A stretch of 64,000 nt of DNA. Origin: Sphingomonas natans. GTDB lineage: Bacteria; Pseudomonadota; Alphaproteobacteria; Sphingomonadales; Sphingomonadaceae. Of this stretch, positions 33,602-42,122 are shown piece after piece. How positions within the stretch are numbered: the stretch's first letter is position 1; the number at the start of each line of letters is the position of its first letter. The stretch is from assembly GCF_030546695.1 (NCBI RefSeq), contig NZ_JAUOTP010000010.1:62001-126000 (forward strand). The letters are read 5' to 3'. A model generated the notes under the pieces. That model worked only from the letters and a program-made list of their open reading frames with translations. It was not told the origin of the DNA and searched no databases. The position numbers and the translations under genes are program-made.

Positions 33602-33805
33602 ATGACGACTTTCAAGAAGGGCGACGCAGTGAGTTGGCAGTCGCATGGCGGCACTGCCCACGGTTCGGTCGAAAAGAAGCTGACCGGCGAAACCCACATC
33701 AAGGGTCACAAGGTCGCAGCATCGAAGGACGACCCCCAATATCTCGTGAAGTCCGAAAATGGCGGCAAAGCTGCGCATAAACCCGGTGCGCTCGAGCGCG
33801 ACTAG
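33602..33805 (+). CDS. DUF2945 hypervirulence-associated TUDOR-domain protein
   Basis: 67-aa basic protein with an SH3/Tudor-like fold: FKKGDAVSWQSHGGTAHGSVEKKLTGETHIKGHKV is the DUF2945 signature. It has been linked to stress and virulence in several bacteria; its molecular role is unknown. GAAGGAG lies 9 bp upstream of the ATG at 33602. It is divergent from the GH130 operon and followed by a SWIB gene, so it belongs to the local stress-gene group. Confidence 0.85.
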   Translation: MTTFKKGDAVSWQSHGGTAHGSVEKKLTGETHIKGHKVAASKDDPQYLVKSENGGKAAHKPGALERD

Positions 33806-33884
33806 CGCCCCGCCCCTCACGAAAGCACTCGCCCTCCCCGAAAACGCCGCTTAAGGAGGGCTATCCAGAGCAGGAGAGCATAGA

Positions 33885-34169
33885 ATGGCTAAGGCAACCA
33901 CCGCTAAGGCAACGACCGCGAAGGCACCGACTGGCGGCATTCATAAGCCCGTCACTCCCTCCGCCGAACTCGGCGCGATTGTCGGCACCAGTCCGCTGCC
34001 GCGAAGCGAGATTGTCAGCAAGATGTGGGAATACATCAAGAAAAACAATCTTCAGGATGCCAAGGACAAGCGGCAGATCAACGCCGACGACAAGCTGGAG
34101 AAGGTCTTCGGCAAGAAGAGCGTCAGCATGTTCGAGATGAACAAGCACATCTCGACGCACGTCAAGTAA
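33885..34169 (+). CDS. SWIB/MDM2 domain protein
   Basis: 94-aa protein. The N-terminal 25 residues are Lys/Ala/Thr-rich (AKATTAKATTAKA), like a histone tail. The rest is a SWIB fold with KPVTPSAELGAIVGTSPLPR and WEYIKKNNLQDAKDKRQINADDKL. Bacterial SWIB proteins, found as stand-alone genes or fused to topoisomerase I in chlamydiae, probably bind DNA or help package it. GGAGAGCATAG precedes the ATG. A strong hairpin follows. The neighbourhood (DUF2945, two mucR genes) suggests a nucleoid or stress role. Confidence 0.88.
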   Translation: MAKATTAKATTAKAPTGGIHKPVTPSAELGAIVGTSPLPRSEIVSKMWEYIKKNNLQDAKDKRQINADDKLEKVFGKKSVSMFEMNKHISTHVK

Positions 34170-34179
34170 GCGTTCGCGG

Positions 34180-34204
34180 GCGGGCGGCAGCAAATGCCGC
34201 CCGC
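34180..34204 (+). terminator. Hairpin terminator after the SWIB gene
   Basis: A 10-bp perfect stem (34180-34189 with 34195-34204, core GGGCGGCA/TGCCGCCC) closes on a 5-nt loop GCAAA, 10 bp past the SWIB stop. The T-tract after it is weak. Confidence 0.6.
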
Positions 34205-34344
34205 TCAAAGCTTTACGCTGGCCCATGCGAGAAGGGCTGCCTCAAGATAAGCGCTTCTCAGCGAACCATTTAGTCTGTTATGAGGCCGGAACGACAATCC
34301 GGCGCGCTTCCCAACGCGTGTCGCGCGAGCCCGAGGGAACAACC

Positions 34345-34803
34345 ATGACGGAGCAAACGGACAAGACGATCTTGACGCTGACTGCGGAGATTGTTGCCGC
34401 ACATGTCGGCCATAACCGGATCGTCCCCGGAGACCTTCCCGATCTCATCCAGCGCGTTCATCAAGCCTTGACCGGCCTTGGCCAAGACGGCGTGCAGGAG
34501 GCCGTTGCGACGGACGCGAAGCCGGCTGTTTCCATCCGGGCTTCGATCAAGCCCGACTATATTGTTTGTCTTGAAGACGGCAAAAAGCTCACGATGCTGA
34601 AGCGCTATTTGCAGACGCGCTATGGAATGACGCCACAGCAATATCGTCAGAAATGGAAGCTGCCCGCGGACTATCCGATGGTCGCGCCCAATTATGCCGA
34701 TCGTCGTCGCGAGCTTGCCAAGGCGATTGGCCTCGGCCGCAAGCCGAAGGCTGTGCCCGCCGCCGCGCCGGTGAAACGCGGACGCAAGCCCAAGGCCGCC
34801 TGA
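34345..34803 (+). CDS. MucR family transcriptional regulator (second copy)
   Basis: 152-aa MucR/Ros regulator, paralogous to the copy at 29235-29699 and on the opposite strand. It has the N-terminal TILTLTAEIVAAHVGHNRIVP and the DNA-binding half VCLEDGKKLTMLKRYLQTRYGMTPQQYRQKWKLP. Its tail is Arg/Lys/Pro-rich (KRGRKPKAA). The zinc-finger His and Leu positions are comparable to copy one, but one Cys (IVCLEDG) is kept here. The two copies enclose the GH130-GH13-GT4 operon, DUF2945 and SWIB genes. Targets unknown. Confidence 0.85.
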   Translation: MTEQTDKTILTLTAEIVAAHVGHNRIVPGDLPDLIQRVHQALTGLGQDGVQEAVATDAKPAVSIRASIKPDYIVCLEDGKKLTMLKRYLQTRYGMTPQQYRQKWKLPADYPMVAPNYADRRRELAKAIGLGRKPKAVPAAAPVKRGRKPKAA

Positions 34804-34817
34804 CCCGGGGCGGTCGC

Positions 34818-36731
34818 CTATTGCTTTTGCCCTTGCAGATAGCGATCGAACCAGCCGAGCATCCGCTTCTCCTGATCTGCCAGATTTTTCGGGTCGCGGA
34901 TCGCATGGCCCTCGTCCGCGTAGATGACGAGCTCGGTCGGTACGTTCATCGCCTTCAGGCCATGCCAGAATTCCAGGCTTTGCGCGGCCGGCGTCTCCAC
35001 GTCGCGTTCGCCGACATACATCAAGGTCGGCGTCTTCGCGGCGCGCACGGCGCGGACGGGCGACAATTTGTCGTAGATGGCAGGCTCGTCATAGGCCGAG
35101 GCCCCGAAATAGGGGACCATCCACTGGTCGATACCGTTCTGCCCATAATAAGCGACCCAGTCGGCAATGCCGGCGCCCGCCACCGCCGCCTTGAAGCGCT
35201 GGCTGTGCGTGACCGTCCACATCGTCATGAACCCGCCATAGCTGTGGCCATAGACGCCCAGCCGCTGGCCATCGATCGGCGCCTGCTTCTCGACCGTATC
35301 GATGCCGGCGAGGATGTCGGACAGATCGCCACCGCCGAAATCGCGGACATTGGCGCGCACGAAGGCAGCGCCCTGACCGTAGCTGCCGCGCGGATTGGGC
35401 TGAAAGACCCAATAGCCCGCGCGCAGGAATGCAGCGACCGGCCCCGTCCACGCGAAGCGCGGTGTCGAGGCCGAGGCAGGTCCGCCGTGGACGATCGTGA
35501 TCATCGGCGCTTTCGCCGTCGGCGTAGCGGCATCAGGCGCAAGCAGCCAGCCCTGGACCTGGCGACCATCGTTGCGCCAGCGGACATCGGTCGCGACCGT
35601 CGTCGAGACGAGCGCGTCATTCTCGTGGCTGATCGGCTTCATCCGCCCGAGCGGGCCGAAGACGATGCGCGGCGGCATCGCATAGCACTCCGCCACCGCC
35701 GCCGCCCAGCCGCCCGTGCGATCCAGCGCGACGCGGCCGTCGCCGGCCTCGATCGTCTCGGCCGCCACCGTCGGCGTGGCAAGCACGCCTTTCGCCGGAT
35801 CGATCGCGGCGATGCCCGTCGATCCGCCCTGCGTGACGCCGGCGATGAGGCGCTGCCCGCGCCAGGCGAGCGAGGTGAAGCTGGCCGGATAAGCAGCCGT
35901 CAGGTCGCGCGGCGTTCCACCCGTCAGCGGCACCAGATAGACGTCGCCGCCGATAGCGCCGAAATCGCTCATCAATCCGCCGATGAACGCGACGCTTTGC
36001 CCATCGGGCGCCACCCGCGGCATATTCATCTGCATCTTCGGCGCGGCGATGATCCGCATCGCGCCATCGATCGGGAAGGCGCGCAGGCTCGCCACCCACC
36101 ATTGATTGTCACCATTGCCCTCGGCGGCAGTACCGACGAAGCCGCGCCCGTCCGGCGTCCAATCATATTCATAGACGAACGTGCCTTCGGGCGAGACCAG
36201 ACGGGGATTGCCGCCCGCCGCTGGCACGATCGCGATCCGGCGGCTGTCATCCTTGCTACCGATGACGCCGACCTGGCGAACGCCGGGCTGGGTCGCGCCG
36301 GTTTCCTTGGCGGCATCGATCGTCGCGAGGAACGCGATCTGGTTGCCGTCCGCCGACCAGCGCGGGCTGGCGGCGAGGCCCTTCACGCTCGTCACCTTCG
36401 TGACCGTGCCGCTCTCGAGCCGATAGAGCGTCGCCTCGCCCCGGCCGCTGGCGACGAAGGCCAACGCCTTGCCGTCGGGCGACCAGCTCAGCCCGTCATA
36501 GCGACATATCTCGCACGGATCGTAACCGACCGGTGCCGCCTTGCCCGTCGTGTCGCGGATCGTGACGATGCCGTGCCCGGCCGAGGGCGCGCCCGCCGCG
36601 TGGAGACTGTCGACGGTTGCGATGCGCTTGCCGGCCGGATCCAGAGCGAGGCTCGCATATTTGGCAAGGGCAGCGGGACGAGGCGAAGCGGCGGCGGGCG
36701 CCAAAGCAGCGGCGGCAATCAGTGCGAGCAT
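34818..36731 (-). CDS. S9 family prolyl oligopeptidase-type peptidase
   Basis: 637-aa exported serine peptidase. The signal peptide is MLALIAAAALAPAAA. A beta-propeller (WD40-like TolB repeats, residues about 30-380) is followed by an alpha/beta-hydrolase domain with GHSYGGFM (catalytic Ser), an Asp in the YVGERD region, and DEGHAI with the catalytic His. The layout fits DPP IV/acylaminoacyl peptidases, which remove dipeptides or N-acyl amino acids from peptides. The ATG at 36731 starts the signal peptide; the longer frame has no support. Confidence 0.9.
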   Translation of the reverse strand: MLALIAAAALAPAAASPRPAALAKYASLALDPAGKRIATVDSLHAAGAPSAGHGIVTIRDTTGKAAPVGYDPCEICRYDGLSWSPDGKALAFVASGRGEATLYRLESGTVTKVTSVKGLAASPRWSADGNQIAFLATIDAAKETGATQPGVRQVGVIGSKDDSRRIAIVPAAGGNPRLVSPEGTFVYEYDWTPDGRGFVGTAAEGNGDNQWWVASLRAFPIDGAMRIIAAPKMQMNMPRVAPDGQSVAFIGGLMSDFGAIGGDVYLVPLTGGTPRDLTAAYPASFTSLAWRGQRLIAGVTQGGSTGIAAIDPAKGVLATPTVAAETIEAGDGRVALDRTGGWAAAVAECYAMPPRIVFGPLGRMKPISHENDALVSTTVATDVRWRNDGRQVQGWLLAPDAATPTAKAPMITIVHGGPASASTPRFAWTGPVAAFLRAGYWVFQPNPRGSYGQGAAFVRANVRDFGGGDLSDILAGIDTVEKQAPIDGQRLGVYGHSYGGFMTMWTVTHSQRFKAAVAGAGIADWVAYYGQNGIDQWMVPYFGASAYDEPAIYDKLSPVRAVRAAKTPTLMYVGERDVETPAAQSLEFWHGLKAMNVPTELVIYADEGHAIRDPKNLADQEKRMLGWFDRYLQGQKQ

Positions 36732-36859
36732 CGGCGAAAGGGATCCGTGACCAGAGGCGAAGCCGGCCGGAATGCGCCGCGGTCCGCGCGCTGGCAAGCA
36801 TCCTGGTTTGCGAGCCCATAGCTGCACGCTAGATGATGTCGACCAAAAGGGACAAGCAC

Positions 36860-37570
36860 ATGATCGATCTCTATTATTGGCCGACGCCGAACGGGCACAA
36901 GATCACGCTTTTCCTCGAGGAGACCGGGCTGCCCTATCGCGTGCAGCAGATCAACATCGGCAAAGGCGAGCAGTTCGCGCCCGATTTCCTGGAGATCGCG
37001 CCGAACAACCGGATGCCCGCGATCGTCGACGATGCGCCGGCCGACGGCGGCGCGCCGCAGAGCGTGTTCGAGAGCGGCGCGATCCTGATCTATCTCGCGC
37101 TGAAGACCGGGCGTTTCTACGGCGAGACGCCGCGCGAGCGCACTGAGATCCTCCAGTGGCTGATGTGGCAGATGGGCGGGCTCGGCCCGATGGCCGGGCA
37201 GAACCATCACTTCTCGCAATATGCGCCCGAGAAGATTCCGTACGCGATCGATCGCTATGTCAAGGAAACCAACCGTCTCTACGGCGTGCTGGATCGGCGG
37301 CTCGCGGATCGGCGCTTCATCGCCGGCGACGATTATACGATCGCCGACATAGCCGCTTACCCGTGGATCGTGCCGCACGACCGGCAGGGCCAGCGGCTTG
37401 AGGATTTCCCGAATATCCTGCGCTGGTTCGCCGAGATCGGCGAACGCCCCGCCACCATCGCGGCCTATGCGATCGGCGAGAAGATACGGACGACGAGCCA
37501 GCCGATGACCGACGAGGAGAAGACAGTGCTGTTCGGGCAGACCGCCGCGAGCGTAGCGCCCGTCGCATGA
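36860..37570 (+). CDS. Glutathione S-transferase, YfcG/YghU-like
   Basis: 236-aa GST with N-terminal thioredoxin-like fold (LYYWPTPNGHKITLFLEETGLPY, residues 3-25) and a helical C-terminal domain containing NRLYGVLDRRLADRRFIAGDDYTIADIA. The THxGx-like TPNGHK motif matches the disulfide-bond oxidoreductases YfcG and YghU, which use two glutathiones. AAGGGAC about 8 bp before the ATG at 36860 decides this start over 36833. The last codons overlap the start of the MFS gene by 4 bp (ATGA). Confidence 0.87.
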   Translation: MIDLYYWPTPNGHKITLFLEETGLPYRVQQINIGKGEQFAPDFLEIAPNNRMPAIVDDAPADGGAPQSVFESGAILIYLALKTGRFYGETPRERTEILQWLMWQMGGLGPMAGQNHHFSQYAPEKIPYAIDRYVKETNRLYGVLDRRLADRRFIAGDDYTIADIAAYPWIVPHDRQGQRLEDFPNILRWFAEIGERPATIAAYAIGEKIRTTSQPMTDEEKTVLFGQTAASVAPVA

Positions 37571-38814
37571 CCCCGTCTGCAGGCGCGCCCGCTGCCAACG
37601 CGATCCGCTTCGTCCTGCTTGCGGTGCTCATCGATTCGATGGGCTTCGGCATCGTCATGCCGGTGCTGCCGGATATCGTGATGAAGCTGGGCCATGTCGA
37701 TCTGCCCGAGGCCACGCGGATCGGCGGATGGCTCGGCGTCGTTTACGCGGCGGTGCAGTTCCTGACCGGTCCGTTCGTGGGCAATCTCGGTGACCGCTTC
37801 GGACGGCGGCCCGTGCTGCTCGGCGCGCTGGCGGGCTTCACCGCCGATTATCTGCTGCTGGCGTTCGCGCCGTCGCTGGCCTGGCTGTTCGTCGGGCGCG
37901 CGCTCGCGGGCCTGTTCGGCGCCTCGTTCGGGCCGGCGGGGGCCGCCATCGCCGACATCTCCGCTCCGGACGAGCGCTCGCGTTACTTCGGGATGATCGG
38001 CGCTGCGTTCGGGATCGGCTTCATCGTCGGCCCCGCGATCGGCGGGCTGCTCGGCGAATTCGGACCGCGCGCGCCCTTCTATGCGGCCGGCGCGCTCTCC
38101 GGCGCCAATTTCTTGTTCGGCCTGGTCTTCTTCCCCGAGACGCTCAGCTCGGGCAACCGGCGGCCGTTCAGCCTGGCGCGAGCCAATCCGGTCGGGGCGT
38201 GGCGGTCGCTCGGCAAGCTGCACGGCGTGATCCCGCTCAGCATCGCCGCCTTCTTCTGGCAGGTCGCGGCGATGATCTATCCGGTCACCTGGGCCTACTT
38301 CGCGATCGCCGCCTTCGGCTGGACGCCCGGCATCATCGGCGCGTCGCTGGCGATGGTCGGCTGCCTGATGGCGCTGAGCCAGATCCTGCTGGTCGGCCCG
38401 GTCGTGAAACGGCTGGGCGAGCGCGCCTCGGTCGCGGTCGGGATCGCGGGGGCGACCGCGCAGTTCCTTTGCTATACGATCATCCATGACGGCTGGATGG
38501 TGTTCGTCGTGATGCTGCTGATGCCGATCCAGAGCCTCGTCTTCCCCGCGATCAACGGGCTCATGTCGCGCAAGGTGCCGCCCGATGCACAGGGCGAGTT
38601 GCAGGGGTTCAACGGCAGCATCGCCGCGATCGCGGCGATCTTCGCGCCGGCGATCTTCAGTCCGGCGCTGGCTTACTTCACCAGCCCCGGCGCGCCCTTC
38701 CAGTTCGTCGGGATCGGCTTCGCGATGGCGAGCGTGCTTGCGCTCGTCTCGCTCGCGATCCTGCTGCTGGCCGGACGCCGGCCGGATCAGATGCCGCCGT
38801 CGACCGCCAGATAG
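37567..38814 (+). CDS. Tet/TCR-like MFS drug transporter
   Basis: 415-aa membrane protein with 12 helices. LIDSMGFGIVMPVLPDI in helix 1 and the loop GNLGDRFGRRPVLL match the TetA(B)-like TCR family of proton antiporters. The substrate need not be tetracycline; distant homologues export varied drugs. Its start overlaps the GST gene (ATGA). Its last 28 bp overlap the convergent CinA-like gene. Confidence 0.87.
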   Translation: MTPSAGAPAANAIRFVLLAVLIDSMGFGIVMPVLPDIVMKLGHVDLPEATRIGGWLGVVYAAVQFLTGPFVGNLGDRFGRRPVLLGALAGFTADYLLLAFAPSLAWLFVGRALAGLFGASFGPAGAAIADISAPDERSRYFGMIGAAFGIGFIVGPAIGGLLGEFGPRAPFYAAGALSGANFLFGLVFFPETLSSGNRRPFSLARANPVGAWRSLGKLHGVIPLSIAAFFWQVAAMIYPVTWAYFAIAAFGWTPGIIGASLAMVGCLMALSQILLVGPVVKRLGERASVAVGIAGATAQFLCYTIIHDGWMVFVVMLLMPIQSLVFPAINGLMSRKVPPDAQGELQGFNGSIAAIAAIFAPAIFSPALAYFTSPGAPFQFVGIGFAMASVLALVSLAILLLAGRRPDQMPPSTAR

Positions 38815-39545
38815 CCCGCCTCGGACAACCGCGCGATCAGCTCGGCCGAGCATCGCCCGAGCTCGTCCTCGTCGGTCGAGCGGATCACGAAATTGGCGCC
38901 TGTCCGCCCTTCGCGGAAGAAGGGGTAGGAGCCGATCTGGCAGCCTTCATGATCCTTCTCGGTCACGCGCAGCAGCTCGGCGACCTCGCTCTCCGCGACC
39001 CAGCAGCCGATCGTGCGGCTGACGAGCGGGAGCCCGCCCTCCAGCGTGCCGGTCAGCGCCTCCAGCATGCGCGCGGCGATATGCGGCACGCCCGCCATGA
39101 TGAAGATGTTGCCGATGCGGATGCCGGGCGCGCCGGACATCGAATTCTCGATCAGGCTCGCGCCTTCGGGCACGCGCGCCATACGCAGCCGCGCCTCGTT
39201 GATCCCGCCCTTGGGCGCGTAATAGGCCTCCAGCACGGCCTTGGCCTTGGGATGGACGATGACGGGCACGCCCAGCGCGGCGGCGATCGCATCGACGGTG
39301 ATGTCGTCGTGGGTCGGGCCGATCCCGCCGGTCGTGAACAGATAATCGTTGCGGCCGGCGAGCAGGGTCACCGCCTCGCCGATCGCATCCATCTTGTCGG
39401 CGACGACGCGCACTTCGGCAAGGCGGATGCCCTGGACGTTGAGCCAGGAAGCGGTCTGCGCGATATTCTTGTCCTGCGTGCGGCCTGACAGGATCTCGTC
39501 GCCGATGACGAGCAACGCGGCCGTCCAGATGCGTGCCCTGTCCAT
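38787..39545 (-). CDS. Competence/damage-inducible protein A (CinA) N-terminal domain, MoaB/MogA-like
   Basis: 252-aa MoCF-biosynthesis-fold protein: LLVIGDEILSGRTQDKN, FTTGGIGPTHDDITVDAIAAA and SGAPGIRIGNIFIMAGVP. It matches the CinA N-terminal domain (pyrazinoic acid/ADP-ribose-type hydrolase) without the C-terminal amidase, as in alphaproteobacterial CinA-like proteins. The start at 39545 is chosen because it begins the family sequence. The 3' end overlaps the convergent MFS gene by 28 bp. Upstream it is divergent from map by 63 bp. Confidence 0.85.
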   Translation of the reverse strand: MDRARIWTAALLVIGDEILSGRTQDKNIAQTASWLNVQGIRLAEVRVVADKMDAIGEAVTLLAGRNDYLFTTGGIGPTHDDITVDAIAAALGVPVIVHPKAKAVLEAYYAPKGGINEARLRMARVPEGASLIENSMSGAPGIRIGNIFIMAGVPHIAARMLEALTGTLEGGLPLVSRTIGCWVAESEVAELLRVTEKDHEGCQIGSYPFFREGRTGANFVIRSTDEDELGRCSAELIARLSEAGYLAVDGGI

Positions 39546-39608
39546 GCGCGCCGCCATAGCGCCCCGCGCCCGGCTGGCAAAGCGCGCGGCATCGTCTATA
39601 TTCGGAGC

Positions 39609-40442
39609 ATGACGCATTATCAGGTGATCACGTCCGACGACGTCGTCTCGCGCACGGGCGCGATCAAGCTCTATGGCCCCGAAGGGTTCGAAGGCATGCG
39701 CCGCGCGGGCCGCCTCGCCGCCGAGATCCTCGATGCGCTCGCCGCGCATATCGTCCCGGGCGTGACGACCGAGGAGATCGACCAGATCGTCTACGACATG
39801 ACGATCGCCGGCGGCGCCGTGCCCGCGACGCTCGGCTATCGCGGCTACACGCACAGCTGCTGCATCAGTCTCAACCATGTCGTCTGCCACGGCATTCCGG
39901 GCCCCAAGACGATCAAGGACGGCGACATCGTCAATGTCGACGTCACGCCTTTGCTCGATGGCTGGCACGGCGACACCAACCGCACTTATCTCGCCGGCGA
40001 CGTGCCCTTGAAAGCCAGGAAGCTCGTCGAGGTCACCTACGAATGCATGATGCTCGGCATCGCACAGGCGAAGCCCGGCAACCATCTCGGCGACGTCGGC
40101 CACGCGATCCAGACGCATGCCGAGAAGCACCGCTACGGCGTGGTGCGCGACTTCTGCGGGCATGGCGTGGGGCGGCTGTTCCACGACGCGCCCGAGGTCG
40201 TCCATGTCGGCCGGCCGGGCACCGGGCCGGAGCTGAAGCCGGGCATGTTTTTCACGATCGAACCGATGATCAATATCGGCCGCCCCGACGTGAAGGTGCT
40301 GGACGACGGCTGGACGGCGGTGACGCGTGACCGCAGCCTCTCGGCGCAGTTCGAACATTCGATCGGCATTACCGAGACGGGCTGCGAGATCTTCACGAAG
40401 AGCCCGGCCGGGCTGGACATCCCGCACCTTCCGAAGGGCTGA
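39609..40442 (+). CDS. map: Type I methionine aminopeptidase
   Basis: 277-aa enzyme that removes the initiator Met from nascent proteins. Metal ligands are visible as Asp in VNVDVTP and WHGDTNRT, His in GHGVGRLFHDAPE, and Glu in FTIEPM and FEHSIGI. The Map family His/Asp pattern is complete. The short N-terminal extension (about 30 residues, MTHYQVITSDDVVS) occurs in alphaproteobacterial versions. Downstream the gene is followed by a 430-bp region without a convincing gene. Confidence 0.95.
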   Translation: MTHYQVITSDDVVSRTGAIKLYGPEGFEGMRRAGRLAAEILDALAAHIVPGVTTEEIDQIVYDMTIAGGAVPATLGYRGYTHSCCISLNHVVCHGIPGPKTIKDGDIVNVDVTPLLDGWHGDTNRTYLAGDVPLKARKLVEVTYECMMLGIAQAKPGNHLGDVGHAIQTHAEKHRYGVVRDFCGHGVGRLFHDAPEVVHVGRPGTGPELKPGMFFTIEPMINIGRPDVKVLDDGWTAVTRDRSLSAQFEHSIGITETGCEIFTKSPAGLDIPHLPKG

Positions 40443-40877
40443 GCAGGCGCCGAGTGGCGCCGGAAGTTCACGAACTTCACGACATTCCCTTCTCGAAACG
40501 GCGTTCCGGCGCGCGAAAGGTCACTGGAAAGTCGCACCAATGCGCGCGTGCGCGGGGGCGTGTACGCGTGCATGGGCGCGCGAGCAGGGCAAAGGCGGGC
40601 GGAACGACAATGGGCCACGGCGTCCGACTCCGGAAGGATGAGCGGACAGACCAAGTCTTACATCAAATCCTACATTGCAAAGGGCAATCTGGCGGGGTGA
40701 CCGGATCGGTTACGGCCGTTGTGGCGCCCCCTTTCCGGGTGCGGGAGGTCTGAGGAAGTCCTTTGGAGAACAGTCCCACCTCCGCTGCAGTCACTGCCGC
40801 GCCAACGGGCCGTTCGAGATCAGCCCTCGCGAGCTGACTTCCAAACGCATTGGTCGCCCGACGTGAAAGCGGGCTGA
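40443..40877. other. Region between map and a decayed PEP-CTERM gene
   Basis: No convincing gene. It contains a GTTCACGAACTTCAC near-palindrome near 40466, alternating CGCG-rich purine/pyrimidine sequence at 40540-40590, and a 12-mer CAAATCCTACAT at 40664 also found at 20541. An ATG at about 40638 with a GGAAGG in front opens a 20-codon frame only. Composition and broken frames suggest degraded sequence. Confidence 0.5.
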
Positions 40878-41270
40878 AAGCAGCCACCGCTCTCGCCCCC
40901 CACGAATGCGTGGACCGACCTGAGCGCGTCGTTGAACAGCGGCATCTTCTGGGCGAGCAATGCCGCGCTTGGCCCGAACAATGCGGGCGCCAATGGCCAG
41001 AAGACGTTGCAGGCGTGGATCACCGACAATGCCGGATCGCAGCTGACGGTTGTCGGGGTCAGCATCGGGGTCGGCTCCGGCTGGGCGGGCGACTTCAAGG
41101 GCGCGGTCGACAATGTCGATGTGCGCTTCGATCGCGCGGCGGCGATCGTCTCCAATTTCGAAGTGGCCGCGGTGCCCGAGCCCGCAACGTGGGGGATCTT
41201 CATCGGCGGATTCGGCCTGGTCGGCGGCGCGCTGCGGCGCAGCCGGCGGACGAGCGTCCGCTTCGCCTGA
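40878..41270 (+). pseudogene. Truncated PEP-CTERM protein gene
   Basis: An open frame from the TGA at 40875-40877 to 41270 encodes the end of a PEP-CTERM protein: NAWTDLSASLNSG, GVGSGWAGDFKGAVDNV, then VPEPATWGIFIGGFGL and a basic RTSVRFA tail. There is no start with a ribosome site and no signal peptide, and the N-terminal half found in complete members is absent. The 30-residue C-terminus nearly matches the intact gene at 19176. A terminator follows. An internal start at TTG 40932 is possible but would yield a non-exported fragment. Confidence 0.7.
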
Positions 41271-41288
41271 TCCCGACGAAACGGCGAG

Positions 41289-41317
41289 CGCCGCCGGTCG
41301 CGAGACCGGCGGCGTTT
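41289..41317 (+). terminator. Terminator after the truncated PEP-CTERM gene
   Basis: CGCCGCCGGTC (41289-41299) pairs perfectly with GACCGGCGGCG (41304-41314) around a GCGA loop, followed by TTT. It resembles the terminator of the intact PEP-CTERM gene at 19889. Confidence 0.65.
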
Positions 41318-41324
41318 CGCTGCC

Positions 41325-42122
41325 TCAAGCCAGCGTCATCACGCCTTCGATCACCGTAACGCAAGTGCCGCCGAGGACGACGCGGTCGCCCTCCAGCCGG
41401 CAGGTCAGGTGTCCGCCGCGCGCCGAGGCCTGGAAGGCGGTGAAGCTCGTGCGGCCGAGGCGCTTGGCCCAATAAGGCACGACCACCGCATGCGCGGAGC
41501 CGGTCACCGGATCCTCGTCGATCCCGCCCGCAGGCGCGAAGGCGCGGCTGACGATGTCGGTCGAGGTTCCGGGCGCGGTCACGATCGTCAGCCAATCGCC
41601 GACGCCGGCGAGCGCGCGCATGTCGGGGGCGCAGGCGCGCACCGCCGCCTCGTCCGCGAGCACGACCACGCCATAATCCTTGGGATGCCACAATGTCTCG
41701 ACGACGCCGGCGGGATCGATCTCCAGTGCGGCGACGACCTCCGGCAGAGGCTTGGGCGACGGCGCCCAGGCGGGCAGCGTGAGCGCGTAGCCGGCACCGT
41801 CCCGCGCGACTTCCAGCACGCCGGCCTGGCGGGTGCGGAAGCGGACCGACGCGCGCTCACCGATCAGGACATGGCCCGACGCGAGCGTCGCATGGCCGCA
41901 CATCACGACCTCCGAGGTCGGAGTGAACCAGCGGAGCTCATAGTCCGCCTCTTCGCCCGCGAGCGGGACGGTGAAGGCGGTCTCGGCGAGGTTGTTTTCG
42001 GCGGCGATCGCCTGGAGCACCTCATCGGCGAGCCATGCATCGAGCGGCATCACCGCCGCCGGATTGCCGGTGAAGGGCCTGTCGGCAAAGGCATCGACCT
42101 GGGTCAAAGGCAGTCGCGTCAT
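41325..42122 (-). CDS. PhzF family isomerase/epimerase-like protein
   Basis: 265-aa protein with two diaminopimelate-epimerase-type lobes. QVDAFADRPFTGNPAAV near residue 8, ENNLAETAF (catalytic Glu) and the GGIDEDPVTGSAHAV segment in the second lobe are typical of PhzF. In phenazine producers it isomerises DHHA; in organisms without phz genes, as here, the substrate is unknown. Its ATG overlaps the pdxH stop by 4 bp, so it is co-expressed with PLP biosynthesis. Confidence 0.88.
   Translation of the reverse strand: MTRLPLTQVDAFADRPFTGNPAAVMPLDAWLADEVLQAIAAENNLAETAFTVPLAGEEADYELRWFTPTSEVVMCGHATLASGHVLIGERASVRFRTRQAGVLEVARDGAGYALTLPAWAPSPKPLPEVVAALEIDPAGVVETLWHPKDYGVVVLADEAAVRACAPDMRALAGVGDWLTIVTAPGTSTDIVSRAFAPAGGIDEDPVTGSAHAVVVPYWAKRLGRTSFTAFQASARGGHLTCRLEGDRVVLGGTCVTVIEGVMTLA

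Noticed and set aside
40638-40700. 20-codon frame after GGAAGG with a repeated SYIKSYI motif
   Set aside because: Too short and without context; possible leader or remnant only.
40663-40887. Short minus-strand frame in the map/PEP-CTERM gap
   Set aside because: No motif, no ribosome site, and it runs into the decayed gene; not listed as a gene.
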